This document shows, in pieces, positions 16,493-25,037 of a stretch of 43,314 nt of DNA. The position numbers and the translations under genes are program-made. The DNA lies in the NCBI GenBank assembly GCA_005799365.1, contig SYGV01000096.1, positions 1-43,314 on the forward strand, in the 5' to 3' direction. Below the pieces are notes generated by a model. That model made no database searches and had not been told where the DNA came from. It was given only the letters and a program-made list of their open reading frames with translations. Each line of letters opens with the position of its first letter. Position 1 is the stretch's first letter. The stretch comes from Nitrospiraceae bacterium (lineage in GTDB: Bacteria > Nitrospirota > Nitrospiria > Nitrospirales > Nitrospiraceae).

Positions 16493-17620
16493 TCAAATGG
16501 ACAGGGGCCGTTCCCAGGTGAACCCTGCGGCTTCAAAGTGCCCCCACCGGGCCACCTCCACCAGCCCCCCGGTGGCAAACTGCTCCCCGCTGCGCGTGAG
16601 ACTCAGATCGAAGCTTGTTTCCAGCTGCGCGGGATTCAGTCGGTGCCCGTTCTCTGCCACGACACGAATGATGCGGGCTGCACGATCCCCCGGAAACCAG
16701 CCTAAGGTCACGGTGGCTTCCTTGGCCAGCCCCAGCCGCACGAGCGCCTTCGCCAGCCGCCTCGCGTGCAGGCCCCCGGCCCGGTCTGCCTTGAAAAAAT
16801 CTTTACCGGACCAGGCCCCCCCGCCGATCGGCACCCTGGGGCCATAGGCATCCACCACCAGCTTCTTGCCGGATAGCCCATTGTCTCCCTCAGGCCCCCC
16901 TACCTCAAACGCCCCTGCCCCATTGACCGTCAGTGATTCCGGCAAGGCGTTCGACAAGCCGGGCACGAGGCGTCCTGCGTTGCCCAACACTTCTTCCAGG
17001 GCCAGCCTGACGGCCCGATGCAGAGCCACCTCGTCCGATGCGGCCTTCTGCTGGAGTGAGGCACTGCATCCCGCCAATTGCCAGGTGGGCGCAGGCCCCT
17101 CGAGGCCGACTTCTTCGAGCAGCACCAACACTTTTCCATCAGGCCCCAACGCCAGGTCTGGGCGCTCCGCCCGCAGACGGTGCAGGCGACGCGCGATGGT
17201 CCGCACTAGCCAGTGCTCCACCGGGAGGTGGTTGGTGGCCTCCAGGGCATTGGCGTACCCGATGCAGATCGCCTGGTCATCGGACAGGTCCCTGAATTCG
17301 GCCTCGCCCTCCTCCAACGGTCCCAGACACACGTTGGATACCACCCGCACTTGTTCAGGGGATGGCCCCCAGCTCTCGTCGTACCCGGCGCTGCGGTACA
17401 CCTGGCGCACGAGACCGTCCAGATCAATGTCGTGCGCCTGTGCGCAGGCCACCCGGCCGGTGAGGTACACGTGGTCGCGGTGGACCGCGACTTCCACTCC
17501 CACCAGGGCCCTGGGGTCCCGTCGCCATGCCTCCTCCACCAGGGCATCCGCAATGGCATCGCTCAATTTATCGGGGTGGCCGGGAAAGATGAATTCGGCC
17601 GGAAAGCGGTGCGTGGTCAT
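16493..17620 (-). CDS. Divergent S-adenosylmethionine synthetase (MetK-like)
   Basis: Expected to make SAM from methionine and ATP. The order of MetK motifs is kept over 375 residues: GHPDK (14-18), 'LSDDQAICIGYA' (112-123, in place of GAGDQGLMFGYA), 'GGPEGDNGLSGKKLVVDAYG' (241-260), 'GGGAWSGKDFFKADR' (266-280) and the closing 'WGHFEAAGFTWE'. The key His, Asp and Lys residues survive, but the ATP loop has lost its glycines and the usual ARHGGG is PIGGG. It is therefore a diverged, possibly altered-specificity paralogue. It overlaps the VWA gene by 4 bases as the last gene of a four-gene operon. Finding metK on an island is unusual. Confidence 0.9.
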   Translation of the reverse strand: MTTHRFPAEFIFPGHPDKLSDAIADALVEEAWRRDPRALVGVEVAVHRDHVYLTGRVACAQAHDIDLDGLVRQVYRSAGYDESWGPSPEQVRVVSNVCLGPLEEGEAEFRDLSDDQAICIGYANALEATNHLPVEHWLVRTIARRLHRLRAERPDLALGPDGKVLVLLEEVGLEGPAPTWQLAGCSASLQQKAASDEVALHRAVRLALEEVLGNAGRLVPGLSNALPESLTVNGAGAFEVGGPEGDNGLSGKKLVVDAYGPRVPIGGGAWSGKDFFKADRAGGLHARRLAKALVRLGLAKEATVTLGWFPGDRAARIIRVVAENGHRLNPAQLETSFDLSLTRSGEQFATGGLVEVARWGHFEAAGFTWERPLSI

Positions 17621-19008
17621 GTATGTCCTCCAGAATCAAGCACGGCGCGATGGTCGACCACCGTGGACAGGTCGTCTTGGTTAATCTGGTCCCCCAGGTA
17701 CGCCACAGCCAGGTGCGCAGACTTGAGGGTCTGGTAATGCAAACCCTGGGGCGTGCCCACCCAGCCATCGGTCACGATCAGGGCGCGCCGGATGCGGCGG
17801 CGGTGCATATGCTCGGCCACGACCGCAATGGAGGTCCCCCCGGTGGTGCGACACGTGCCGGCCCGCAGTGCAGCCCACGTGATATCCGACACCTGGGTCG
17901 AGAACAGGTGCACCTGCGGACATACCAAATCCTGGCAATCCAGGATCGCCCCGTAGAGCGGCCCCAGCACGGCATCCATGCTCCCTGACACATCCAGGTA
18001 GAGATGGACCCTCTCTCCCTCTGGGCGCCTGCGATTCCACAGAACATGACCCTCGTGCAGCAAGGTGGGTGCGCCCAGGGCCTGCAGCACCAGTGATCGC
18101 CGTGACAGGCTGGGCACCGGTCCAGACAGCGCCACGCGGTCAGGCCCCACGCGCCGCACGCGCCCCTGTCCGTGGAGGCCCGCGACCGCGCGGATGAGGG
18201 CACGCAGCACCGAGCGCTTAGACCGACGCGCCTGCGGCACCACCGACGTAGTCTGCAGCACATCGGCCAGCGACCGGCCCCGAATGGGGTCAGGTGGTTG
18301 CGGCCACTGCTCCACCAGGTCCCGTACCAGGTCGAACAGCAGGGGGGAGACCCTGTCGAGTTCCGTCTGGCCGTCATCGGCCGGCCCATGCCCACCCAGC
18401 AAGGGAATATCCAGCCCCTCCACGCCACCGGCCTTGACTAGCAGGCTGGGCAGCAATTGGGAGACCTCGTGGTAGCTAGCCCCCCCGTCCGAATAGAGCG
18501 CGGCATGAACCTCGACGGCCCGGGTACGAAGCGGCTCAGCCAGCGCCTCGAGGCCCGGCACGGTGATGCACGCCCCGTCCGGCCATCCCGTGGGTGGACG
18601 CAGCAGACAGTCGGGAAACCGGTCATCGGCGTAGAAATCCGTGAGAAACGCGGTGTACGCCGCGGTCGGAAACATGCGGCTGATGAGGCCATTGATGACC
18701 GCATCAAACACGACGTTCTGGGCCGGCGTGACGCGCGGAAACAGCGTCGTATGGCCTAGTAACACGTGATGCAGTTCGTGCATCACCAGCATCAGCAGCT
18801 TCTCGGGGGTGTCGGCATGCCGCTCCACGAAGGCTGGGTTAATGAGCAGGCGGGGCTGGACCCGGCACTCCACCGCCGCAGTCGGCACGCGGTCGGTCTC
18901 CACAATGTCCACCACGCGCAGCAGGCCCGCCAGGGCATATGCCCCACTGGGAAACGCGTCCAAGATCCGTTCAACCAAACCGCTGTCTGCACTCCGTGAA
19001 GGGGTCAT
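17617..19008 (-). CDS. Zincin-like metallopeptidase plus VWA domain protein
   Basis: 463 residues with two recognisable parts, the layout of DUF2201-type 'putative metallopeptidase/VWA-like' proteins. Residues 70-90 hold 'LMLVMHELHHVLLGH' with HExxH at 77-81 and a further His at 86. Residues 333-440 form a von Willebrand A domain with a full MIDAS: DVSGS (338-342), TGGTS (388-392) and VTDG (411-414). VWA proteins next to MoxR ATPases typically act as their substrate adaptors. A 4-base overlap with both neighbours (ATGA) implies translational coupling and a fixed ratio. Peptidase activity is not proven; the motif could be structural. Confidence 0.85.
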   Translation of the reverse strand: MTPSRSADSGLVERILDAFPSGAYALAGLLRVVDIVETDRVPTAAVECRVQPRLLINPAFVERHADTPEKLLMLVMHELHHVLLGHTTLFPRVTPAQNVVFDAVINGLISRMFPTAAYTAFLTDFYADDRFPDCLLRPPTGWPDGACITVPGLEALAEPLRTRAVEVHAALYSDGGASYHEVSQLLPSLLVKAGGVEGLDIPLLGGHGPADDGQTELDRVSPLLFDLVRDLVEQWPQPPDPIRGRSLADVLQTTSVVPQARRSKRSVLRALIRAVAGLHGQGRVRRVGPDRVALSGPVPSLSRRSLVLQALGAPTLLHEGHVLWNRRRPEGERVHLYLDVSGSMDAVLGPLYGAILDCQDLVCPQVHLFSTQVSDITWAALRAGTCRTTGGTSIAVVAEHMHRRRIRRALIVTDGWVGTPQGLHYQTLKSAHLAVAYLGDQINQDDLSTVVDHRAVLDSGGHT

Positions 19009-19511
19009 CCCTGCACCTCCTTGATGTGGGTAGCCAATCCCGGCGGGATCAGCAACGACACCGCCTCCCGCTGCACGGCAGCGGCCAGCGTCGGGGCCTT
19101 ACTGCGCAACCAGACGGTATCGGTGGACTTACTCAGCACGGCCAGGGCGGCCAACAGGTCTGGCCAGACCACGGGGTGGTCCTGGTGGGCGCGGACCACC
19201 GCACAGCCCTCAGGCAACGGCAGGGCGTCAGCCCGTTGGTTGACCAGAGCCTGCAGGTGCTGGTTCGGCGTGCCGTGCACGGTCTCGTCGTGCGCCACCC
19301 CAAGATGGTGGAGCACCGCCAGCGGCGTGGCCCCGTGCAACCCCACAGGCCAGGTGAACCGTACCGTCCGGCCAAACTGATGGCCGTCGGCGTACGGCCG
19401 CGATGTGGCGTCCGATCCGCGTGGTGTCATCACGCCCGAGAGCCCGGTGTAGGTCACGACGCTCTTGGGCGGCGCGCTCATGTTGTGCAGCAATGGGGCT
19501 GGCTCGTTCAT
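19005..19511 (-). CDS. Unknown protein of the MoxR-VWA-MetK operon
   Basis: 168 residues, no membrane helix, no signal peptide and no motif I recognise. It is rich in His and Gly/Ala in the N-terminal half ('LHGATPLAVLHHLGVAHDETVHGTPNQHLQALVNQ'). The C-terminal half looks alpha/beta ('VVWPDLLAALAVLSKSTDTVWLRSKAPTLAAAVQREAVSLLIPPGL'). It overlaps both the MoxR gene and the VWA gene by 4 bases, so it is almost surely translated and belongs to the same complex or pathway. It could be an adaptor or specificity subunit. Confidence 0.75.
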   Translation of the reverse strand: MNEPAPLLHNMSAPPKSVVTYTGLSGVMTPRGSDATSRPYADGHQFGRTVRFTWPVGLHGATPLAVLHHLGVAHDETVHGTPNQHLQALVNQRADALPLPEGCAVVRAHQDHPVVWPDLLAALAVLSKSTDTVWLRSKAPTLAAAVQREAVSLLIPPGLATHIKEVQG

Positions 19512-20914
19512 GCCTGCCTCAAGTGCTCGTCCGTCACGGCAAACGCCGAGAAGGCGCGCTCAGCCTCCTCAGGGGTCTGCACCTGCTTTCTAGCAAACAG
19601 CGACGCCAGCGCGTTGGCCTGCAGGTGCGCCCTGGGGTCCTCCGGGTTGAGCCGCGACAGCAGATCCTTGATCCGCCCCCACGTCCGGTATCGGCTGTGG
19701 CTGGCGTGCAGTGTTTCACTGAACGGTGCCGGCGTCGCCAGGTCGCGGTAGCACTCGCCAATCTGGGACGCCACCGCGGCATGCAGGCGCCCCACGGCCC
19801 CGGTCTCGAACAGGTGCACCACCGCGGCCTCTCGGGCTCCGGCCGGCATCTGGACCAGCGCGTCGGCCACCACTCGAGAGTACTCCCCCTTGGGCAGGCG
19901 GCGGGCACGCACGGCCAACCGCAGGCGCTCCAGCGGATCAGCCGTGGCCAGGATCCGACGGATCGGATCGTCTGGCCGTAGGCGGACTGAGCGCACGGCC
20001 TCGCGATGCGCGGCCAGCACCTTGACCTCAGGCACCACGATGCCCTCCGCGCGCTGGGGCAGGCACGACCGCACCGCCAGCAAGGCGCTGTCGGCCACCG
20101 TGGCCGTGGGATCGAGGGCCAGGTCCGACGCATGCACGGCCAGCACCGCCTGATACAGCAGGGTGGCCCGACGTGGGCTGAGGTCCAGGCCCGCCTGCGC
20201 CAGCAGCGGCACGAGGACGTGCACGTACTCGGCCACGGCGTTTCCGAGTTCGGTCTTGAGGGCGGGGATGAGGGCGCCCACCCGCTGCAGCAACTGTGTC
20301 AGGTGCGCGGCATCGGTCGGCTCTACCGCACGGTCCTCGGCCTGGATCACGGCCAACTGCTCATGGCGCGTGAACGCGGTCCAGGCAGGCATCTGTACGA
20401 CAAAGGCAAAGCGGTCGGCCAGGGCGCGGTCCAGCGGCTCAGCGCCGGCATAGCCGCGGTCTTCCTCCTCGGTACAGGGTGGGTTCATTGCCGCCCAGCG
20501 GTAGCGGAGGTCGGGCAGCGGCAGCCCTTGGACCTTGCGCTCATGAATGATGGGAAACAGCTTGTTCTGCACATCTGGGCGACAGCGATTGATCTCGTCG
20601 ACGATCACGGCGCCCGCGCCCCAGATCGCAGCGGGCGTCTTGAGATATTCGAGTGATCCGTGGGAGCCCGGCACGGGGAACCCGACCAAATCGTCAAAGT
20701 TCAGCAGGCTGGCGTTGTAGTGCCGGCAGGTCAGACCCAGGGCTGCGGCCACGCGCGTGAGCAGGAGGCTCTTGGCGGTGCCGTGCGGACCGATGAGCAA
20801 GAGGGGCTGCTCGCTCGCCAACGCCGCGAGCACGGGAGCTTCGATGGGTGCCAGGCCTACAAGGCCGAGCCGTGAGAGCCAACCCGATTCAGGCTGGCGG
20901 ATGGTTTGCGTCAT
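19508..20914 (-). CDS. MoxR-family AAA+ ATPase
   Basis: 468 residues. Walker A GPHGTAKS (42-49), 'LNFDDLVGFPVPGS', Walker B VIVDEINR (103-110), sensor 1 'WAAMNPP' and the arginine-finger region 'LDRALADRFAFVVQMPAW' are those of MoxR/RavA-type ATPases. These use ATP to remodel proteins or insert metals, usually with a VWA partner. The C-terminal 170 residues are helical and lack a known domain. It is the first gene of the operon, with GGGGAG 6 bases before the ATG. The VWA protein encoded two genes on is the obvious partner. Confidence 0.92.
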   Translation of the reverse strand: MTQTIRQPESGWLSRLGLVGLAPIEAPVLAALASEQPLLLIGPHGTAKSLLLTRVAAALGLTCRHYNASLLNFDDLVGFPVPGSHGSLEYLKTPAAIWGAGAVIVDEINRCRPDVQNKLFPIIHERKVQGLPLPDLRYRWAAMNPPCTEEEDRGYAGAEPLDRALADRFAFVVQMPAWTAFTRHEQLAVIQAEDRAVEPTDAAHLTQLLQRVGALIPALKTELGNAVAEYVHVLVPLLAQAGLDLSPRRATLLYQAVLAVHASDLALDPTATVADSALLAVRSCLPQRAEGIVVPEVKVLAAHREAVRSVRLRPDDPIRRILATADPLERLRLAVRARRLPKGEYSRVVADALVQMPAGAREAAVVHLFETGAVGRLHAAVASQIGECYRDLATPAPFSETLHASHSRYRTWGRIKDLLSRLNPEDPRAHLQANALASLFARKQVQTPEEAERAFSAFAVTDEHLRQA

Positions 20915-21103
20915 GTCGCACTCCCCTCGTCCGAGGTGTCCGCATGCGCGGCGCAGCCTGGACGGAGAGGCAACACCGACGCTTTAGCAGCATTTATGAA
21001 TCGCCCTGCAAGTTGTCACTTAACTCGGCGATGACGGCACGGCACACGCACTGATTCCACCACGCGGTGGGCTGATGCGGCGACACGACCCGATAGGAGG
21101 GAG
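20915..21103. other. Leader of the MoxR operon, non-coding
   Basis: No convincing gene. A possible minus-strand promoter is GTGACA with CATAAA about 15 bases on, near 20995-21020, which is weak. AAGT-TGTC-ACTT at 21008-21019 is a short palindrome that shares TTGTCACTT with the higBA promoter. Confidence 0.35.
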
Positions 21104-21130
21104 AAATAAAAAACCCCTCTGAACGAGGGG
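21104..21130 (-). terminator. Rho-independent terminator after the methylase operon
   Basis: Minus strand CCCCTC-GTTCA-GAGGGG followed by TTTTTTATTT. It would end leftward transcripts coming from dcm and so insulates the MoxR operon. Confidence 0.8.
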
Positions 21131-21193
21131 CTGAACGCGCGGACTTGCTCGTTCGAGCCCTATCGGTCCCCGTGTGGGGCTGGCGGGAGCACC

Positions 21194-21379
21194 TTAGTGG
21201 CGTAACCAGGTTGCCGGACGCATCCTCGGGCCAGTTCCCTCCGCGTCACTCGTGATATGCTTACAATTATACCTTGTGATGGGAGAGAAGTCAACGGGCT
21301 TATGATTGTAGCGCAGGAGCCAAGTCTCCAGGAACTGATTCGCGGCCGCGAGCGTTGCCAATCTTCTAGGAGGCCCCAT
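21194..21379 (-). pseudogene. Possible transposase C-terminal remnant
   Basis: 'RRLATLAAANQFLETWLLRYNHKPVDFSP' resembles the end of the catalytic region in ISNCY/IS481-like transposases ('..A..FLe....yN..F'). Only about 35 residues look related, with no start, no catalytic triad and no terminal repeats seen. Treated as a degraded fragment. Confidence 0.3.
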
Positions 21380-21398
21380 CTGCGCTTGCGATGGTGTG

Positions 21399-22481
21399 TC
21401 AGCTTGTCGAGGAGCAGTTTATTGAGGTCGGCATAGGCTGATAATGGCGAATTCTATGACCGGAGTTGGAGTGGTTTTTGACCTGTCGTGCATGGCGCTT
21501 TATGAACTCCGGTGGGAGTGCATTGCCAATCAGGAGAGCAACTGAATAGCGTCCCTGGTCCAACAAAAAACGATATGTCGAGGGGAATGTTTGCAGTAGA
21601 GCGGCTTCTCGCAGTGTAATAGCTCTGTCCGCACTGGGATGGAGGAATCGCCCTTTCGATGGATTAATACATCCCCCAGTAATCGTTGGGGCTGGCTTAT
21701 CCCAAGCCATCCTTCCATAGACGTCTTTAAAACCGTCGACCCGTTTATGGCAGGACAACTGATTTTTCACGCCTAGGGCTACCCGGCTACCGCCATTGCG
21801 TGGGATCCTTCTGATAATGTCCTCAACCTTCTTGCTCCGGCGAGTTGAATAGTTATGAAGCGGGTCGCGGCTTCGTTCTGGCGGCGTCAGATTCCCAATG
21901 AAATTACGCACCGTCCGGTAGCTGACGGCTCTTGGCGCAAACTCCAGTTCCCCCAGCCGTGATGCCAAGAGAACAAGCCGCCGCCGCTTCTGCGGGACTG
22001 CAAAATCAACAGTGTTTAGAATATCCCATGTTACATGATACCCCAAGGTCTCCAATCCCTTACGAAAGGCGCCATACCGTCTATTCTTGGCGAGGCCTGG
22101 CACATTTTCGAGCATGACGGACATCGGCTTCATAGACCGAATGATCCGCAGAACATTAAAAATGAGGTCATTGCGCGAATCTCGATTCCATCGAGCCCCA
22201 TTCTTCGTTCGCATGGTCGAGAAGCCTTGGCAAGGCGGGCACGCTGCCAATAGATCAAGATCCCCTGGCTGAAGCGCTAACTCTCTCATCATGGCGGCAC
22301 CAGATAAGTGGGCAATGTTCGTCTCCCAGAGTTTAACCCTCTTGTGGTTAAGTCGATACGTACGACATGCCAAGTCGTCAATTTCAACGGCTCCGATGAC
22401 CTTGTATCCTGCTTGTCGAAGGCCTTCGGAAAGGCCTCCCGCACCGCAAAACAAGTCTACAGCCCTTGGCTTCCTCTTCAT
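21399..22481 (-). CDS. DNA (cytosine-5) methyltransferase
   Basis: 360 residues. C5-methylase motifs in order: motif I 'VDLFCGAGGLSEGL', motif IV PPCQGFS with the catalytic Cys, motif VI ENV ('VMLENVPGLAKNRR'), motif VIII 'QKRRRLVLLAS', a short target-recognition region, and motifs IX-X 'ITLREAALLQTFPSTYRF' and 'LIGNALPPEF'. It modifies cytosine in an unknown DNA site. The track start at 22526 is moved to the ATG at 22481, which has AGGTGA 8 bases upstream. It is the third gene of the module after the Z1 gene (51-base gap), and probably protects self DNA. Confidence 0.93.
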   Translation of the reverse strand: MKRKPRAVDLFCGAGGLSEGLRQAGYKVIGAVEIDDLACRTYRLNHKRVKLWETNIAHLSGAAMMRELALQPGDLDLLAACPPCQGFSTMRTKNGARWNRDSRNDLIFNVLRIIRSMKPMSVMLENVPGLAKNRRYGAFRKGLETLGYHVTWDILNTVDFAVPQKRRRLVLLASRLGELEFAPRAVSYRTVRNFIGNLTPPERSRDPLHNYSTRRSKKVEDIIRRIPRNGGSRVALGVKNQLSCHKRVDGFKDVYGRMAWDKPAPTITGGCINPSKGRFLHPSADRAITLREAALLQTFPSTYRFLLDQGRYSVALLIGNALPPEFIKRHARQVKNHSNSGHRIRHYQPMPTSINCSSTS

Positions 22482-22532
22482 TGAACATTCACCTGAGGAA
22501 CGATGATTCAGTTTTCTCAAGTACAAGCCTGA

Positions 22533-24479
22533 CTATATCGCAAAAGCGAACGCATAGCGTCCATCTGGAAATCTGATCTGCGGCCACCATGCGGCATTCC
22601 TCCCTCGATCGGTCTTTGTTCTAAGCAAGAAAAGCGTGATCTTGTTGTCGGGGACTCTTGCGGCTTCGCCGCCGTCCAAAATACCTTGGGTCTCGCGCCG
22701 GTTTTCTTTGAGGCCACGTTCCCGGTCCACGTAGACGTAACCGTTACTTTGTTGATTGATTTTTGCGAACTGTGCGAGTGATGCTGCAATGGCAATTGGA
22801 TCCCACACACGCTCTGACTCCCGCTGATCCGGCATCGTCAAAGCAATCAGGGCCTGCAATTCCTCAATAGTCACCTCCGCATGGTGGTCGTCTCTGAAGT
22901 CGGCCAGCTTCTTGTCAATCTTCTCAGTGGACGTCTTGACGGTCTCGTCGCGCATGACTTGCGCAGGGTTATAAATGCTACCTCCAGAGTATACACCGAT
23001 TGAACCCCGTGCCAGAATGTTTGTCCGCGTGGCAATAAGTCCACTTTCCAAATAGACTCCCCGGAACTCCTCGCTCGGTCGCCGAGCAATGAGTTCCCGA
23101 AGCCCTCGCTCCATCCTGTTGATCGCTCTAAAGACGATATGGAGTTCCGGTGGGAGGAACAACCTCAACAACCCGACATCCTTTCTTCGGTAGCCATACA
23201 TGCGGGCATGTTGGAGGATGGTGTCAGCCTGTGGTCTCCTTGGATGGCGCCCGTAATAACTGACGAGCAGATTCTTGATGGTCACCCCACGGCCAAGCTT
23301 GTTACCGCCGACGAAAAGGTTGTAGGGCGATTGGACCGCCACGTCCTCGTCCGTCTCTCCGTTGACCAACTTGATGGTGATGCCGGGTGAGAAGAATTCG
23401 ATAGCTTCCACGAGACCATCAAACTTGCAGCCCCTTAACCCTTCGTGGGTCGAGGCTAAGTCGTCGTAGGCCGCCTTAAGCCGCGTGAGGACCACCTGAT
23501 TCTTTGCCTTTAACCCGGCAGTCAAGTCTGTTTTGTACTTCCGCATGAGATTGACAATGTGGCTATGGTCGTCGGTGCGGGTACTCACGTGACAGAGAAA
23601 AGCGCAATTCTGATCGGCTTCATTCGTCCGCTTGAATGTCGCCCCAACCATGAAGGTATCCAAGGCCATAAGAAGGGACTTGGGAATCGTCACGGTCGGA
23701 GTTGGCTGCGGGCCGGGAGCCAGAACAGCGATGTCGTTCAAATCGAACTCCCTGACGAGGCTGGCGTTGTCTCCGAAGAATTCCTCGCCCCCCACGTAAT
23801 CAGAACCAGGGTGGCTCAAGATGGTGAACGTGGGTCTGAAGTCATGTTCCGGGGTCTGAAGGAACAGGGCCTGCGGAGTGGCCGTTACCTGCAAATAGGT
23901 GTTCTTCTCGAAGAAGCCGCGCAATTCCACGAGACAGTTGTTAATCGTGCTCCTTGTCCCATCGGCCCGACGTTCCCGCGTGTTAAGGCTGGCCTGATCT
24001 GCCTCGTCATCGATGATGAGGCAGCTGAGTCCTCGGACCCTGCCCTTCTTGAAGTTTTCAATCAGGGTATTTAGTAGGGCAGCGTTTTTACTGGTGACGA
24101 TGGCGCAGGTCCCGCCCTTGACCCGCTGGAGGAATGAGTCGGTATCTCTAAACTCTTTCTTGCCGATAATATCAATTCCAGGAAAAGCTTCCCGCACCCT
24201 CCCGAGAGTCTGTTCATAGAGCGGGTCAATGTCGGAAGTCAGGATGAGAATGGCTCTATACCCCTCATCGGCACCCATAGCGCCAGTGACGGTTAAAATA
24301 CCGGTCTTGCCGCTTTGGACCAACCCATAGATGAGGCCGTTGATTTCCTTTTTGTCCCCGCTTAGTGGATCGACCCATTTGCCAGCAACCTCAGCTGCGG
24401 TCTCGCTTATGTCCTTAACCTCTGCTTGATTGCCAATCTGTTTCTGCAACAGCCTCAAGACCTGATCGCGATGTTTCAT
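22533..24479 (-). CDS. Z1-domain superfamily-2 helicase-like ATPase
   Basis: 648 residues. Walker A in 'GLIYGLVQSGKTGILTVTGAM', a DEAD-like Walker B 'LIIDDEADQAS', motif III 'LQVTATPQALFLQ', and later 'GGNKLGRGVTIKNLLVSYYGR...ADTILQHARMYGYRRK', which is the signature of the Z1 domain. Z1 proteins are known from restriction-modification loci with C5 methylases, where they are thought to translocate on or remodel DNA. The ATG at 24479 has GAGG 5 bases upstream and follows the previous stop by 7 bases. No separate nuclease domain is seen, so the nuclease of the module may be the small upstream protein or be absent. Confidence 0.85.
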   Translation of the reverse strand: MKHRDQVLRLLQKQIGNQAEVKDISETAAEVAGKWVDPLSGDKKEINGLIYGLVQSGKTGILTVTGAMGADEGYRAILILTSDIDPLYEQTLGRVREAFPGIDIIGKKEFRDTDSFLQRVKGGTCAIVTSKNAALLNTLIENFKKGRVRGLSCLIIDDEADQASLNTRERRADGTRSTINNCLVELRGFFEKNTYLQVTATPQALFLQTPEHDFRPTFTILSHPGSDYVGGEEFFGDNASLVREFDLNDIAVLAPGPQPTPTVTIPKSLLMALDTFMVGATFKRTNEADQNCAFLCHVSTRTDDHSHIVNLMRKYKTDLTAGLKAKNQVVLTRLKAAYDDLASTHEGLRGCKFDGLVEAIEFFSPGITIKLVNGETDEDVAVQSPYNLFVGGNKLGRGVTIKNLLVSYYGRHPRRPQADTILQHARMYGYRRKDVGLLRLFLPPELHIVFRAINRMERGLRELIARRPSEEFRGVYLESGLIATRTNILARGSIGVYSGGSIYNPAQVMRDETVKTSTEKIDKKLADFRDDHHAEVTIEELQALIALTMPDQRESERVWDPIAIAASLAQFAKINQQSNGYVYVDRERGLKENRRETQGILDGGEAARVPDNKITLFLLRTKTDRGRNAAWWPQIRFPDGRYAFAFAI

Positions 24480-24486
24480 TACCACC

Positions 24487-24909
24487 TCAGCTCTTTAGAA
24501 TTCCCTGCCAATTCGATGGCGCAACTTTCCCATCAAGCACTCCGTCCGGGCCATTCACCTTGTAATACTCACCGTGTTTGCGATAACAGGCAACATGGAC
24601 TGCAACATTCCTCGGGGCAGCGACGCTCACGTAATCGCCATAGGTAATGGCTGCCACGCCATCGGCGCCACAGATGAGCCCGATGACGATCTTGAATTCG
24701 GAGGCGCTGTTCTGCAAAAGCACTTGTTCGCTCGGCGTAAACGTGAATCCCCAAGGACTCCGGCCCCTCGTGCTATATTTCAGGAGGACCAACAGCTGAC
24801 TGTTCATCAAAAAAAACGGGGGGTCGTATCGGATACTCGTGATCCCGCCATTGCGGGCCAAGAGATGAAGCGCCGCTCCCTCATAGAACTCTTGTTTCTT
24901 TATTGCCAC
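24487..24909 (-). CDS. Small protein of the methylase-Z1 module, possible restriction subunit
   Basis: 140 residues from a GTG. Sequence: 'KKQEFYEGAALHLLARNGGITSIRYDPPFFLMNSQLLVLLKYSTRGRSPWGFTFTPSEQVLL', then 'FKIVIGLICGADGVAAITYGDYV' and 'AVHVACYRKHGEYYKV'. The compact alpha/beta pattern with E..E, a strand ending LKYST and conserved 'SPWGFTF' could be a small nuclease or sensor fold, but no catalytic motif is certain. It is first in the operon; Z1 begins 7 bases after its stop. The GTG has AGAGG very close, so the start is doubtful. The frame is open upstream to 25074. Confidence 0.65.
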   Translation of the reverse strand: MAIKKQEFYEGAALHLLARNGGITSIRYDPPFFLMNSQLLVLLKYSTRGRSPWGFTFTPSEQVLLQNSASEFKIVIGLICGADGVAAITYGDYVSVAAPRNVAVHVACYRKHGEYYKVNGPDGVLDGKVAPSNWQGILKS

Positions 24910-25037
24910 CCCTCTAACCGGCCTTTCTCTAGGGGGAAGATCAGGTGTGCCAGCGCTACTTGCTATTTGACGACGCGGTCCCGGTGTGGTGCAGTGATCG
25001 TGATCCAGACAACCACCCCCTGACCCGCCCCCGATTG

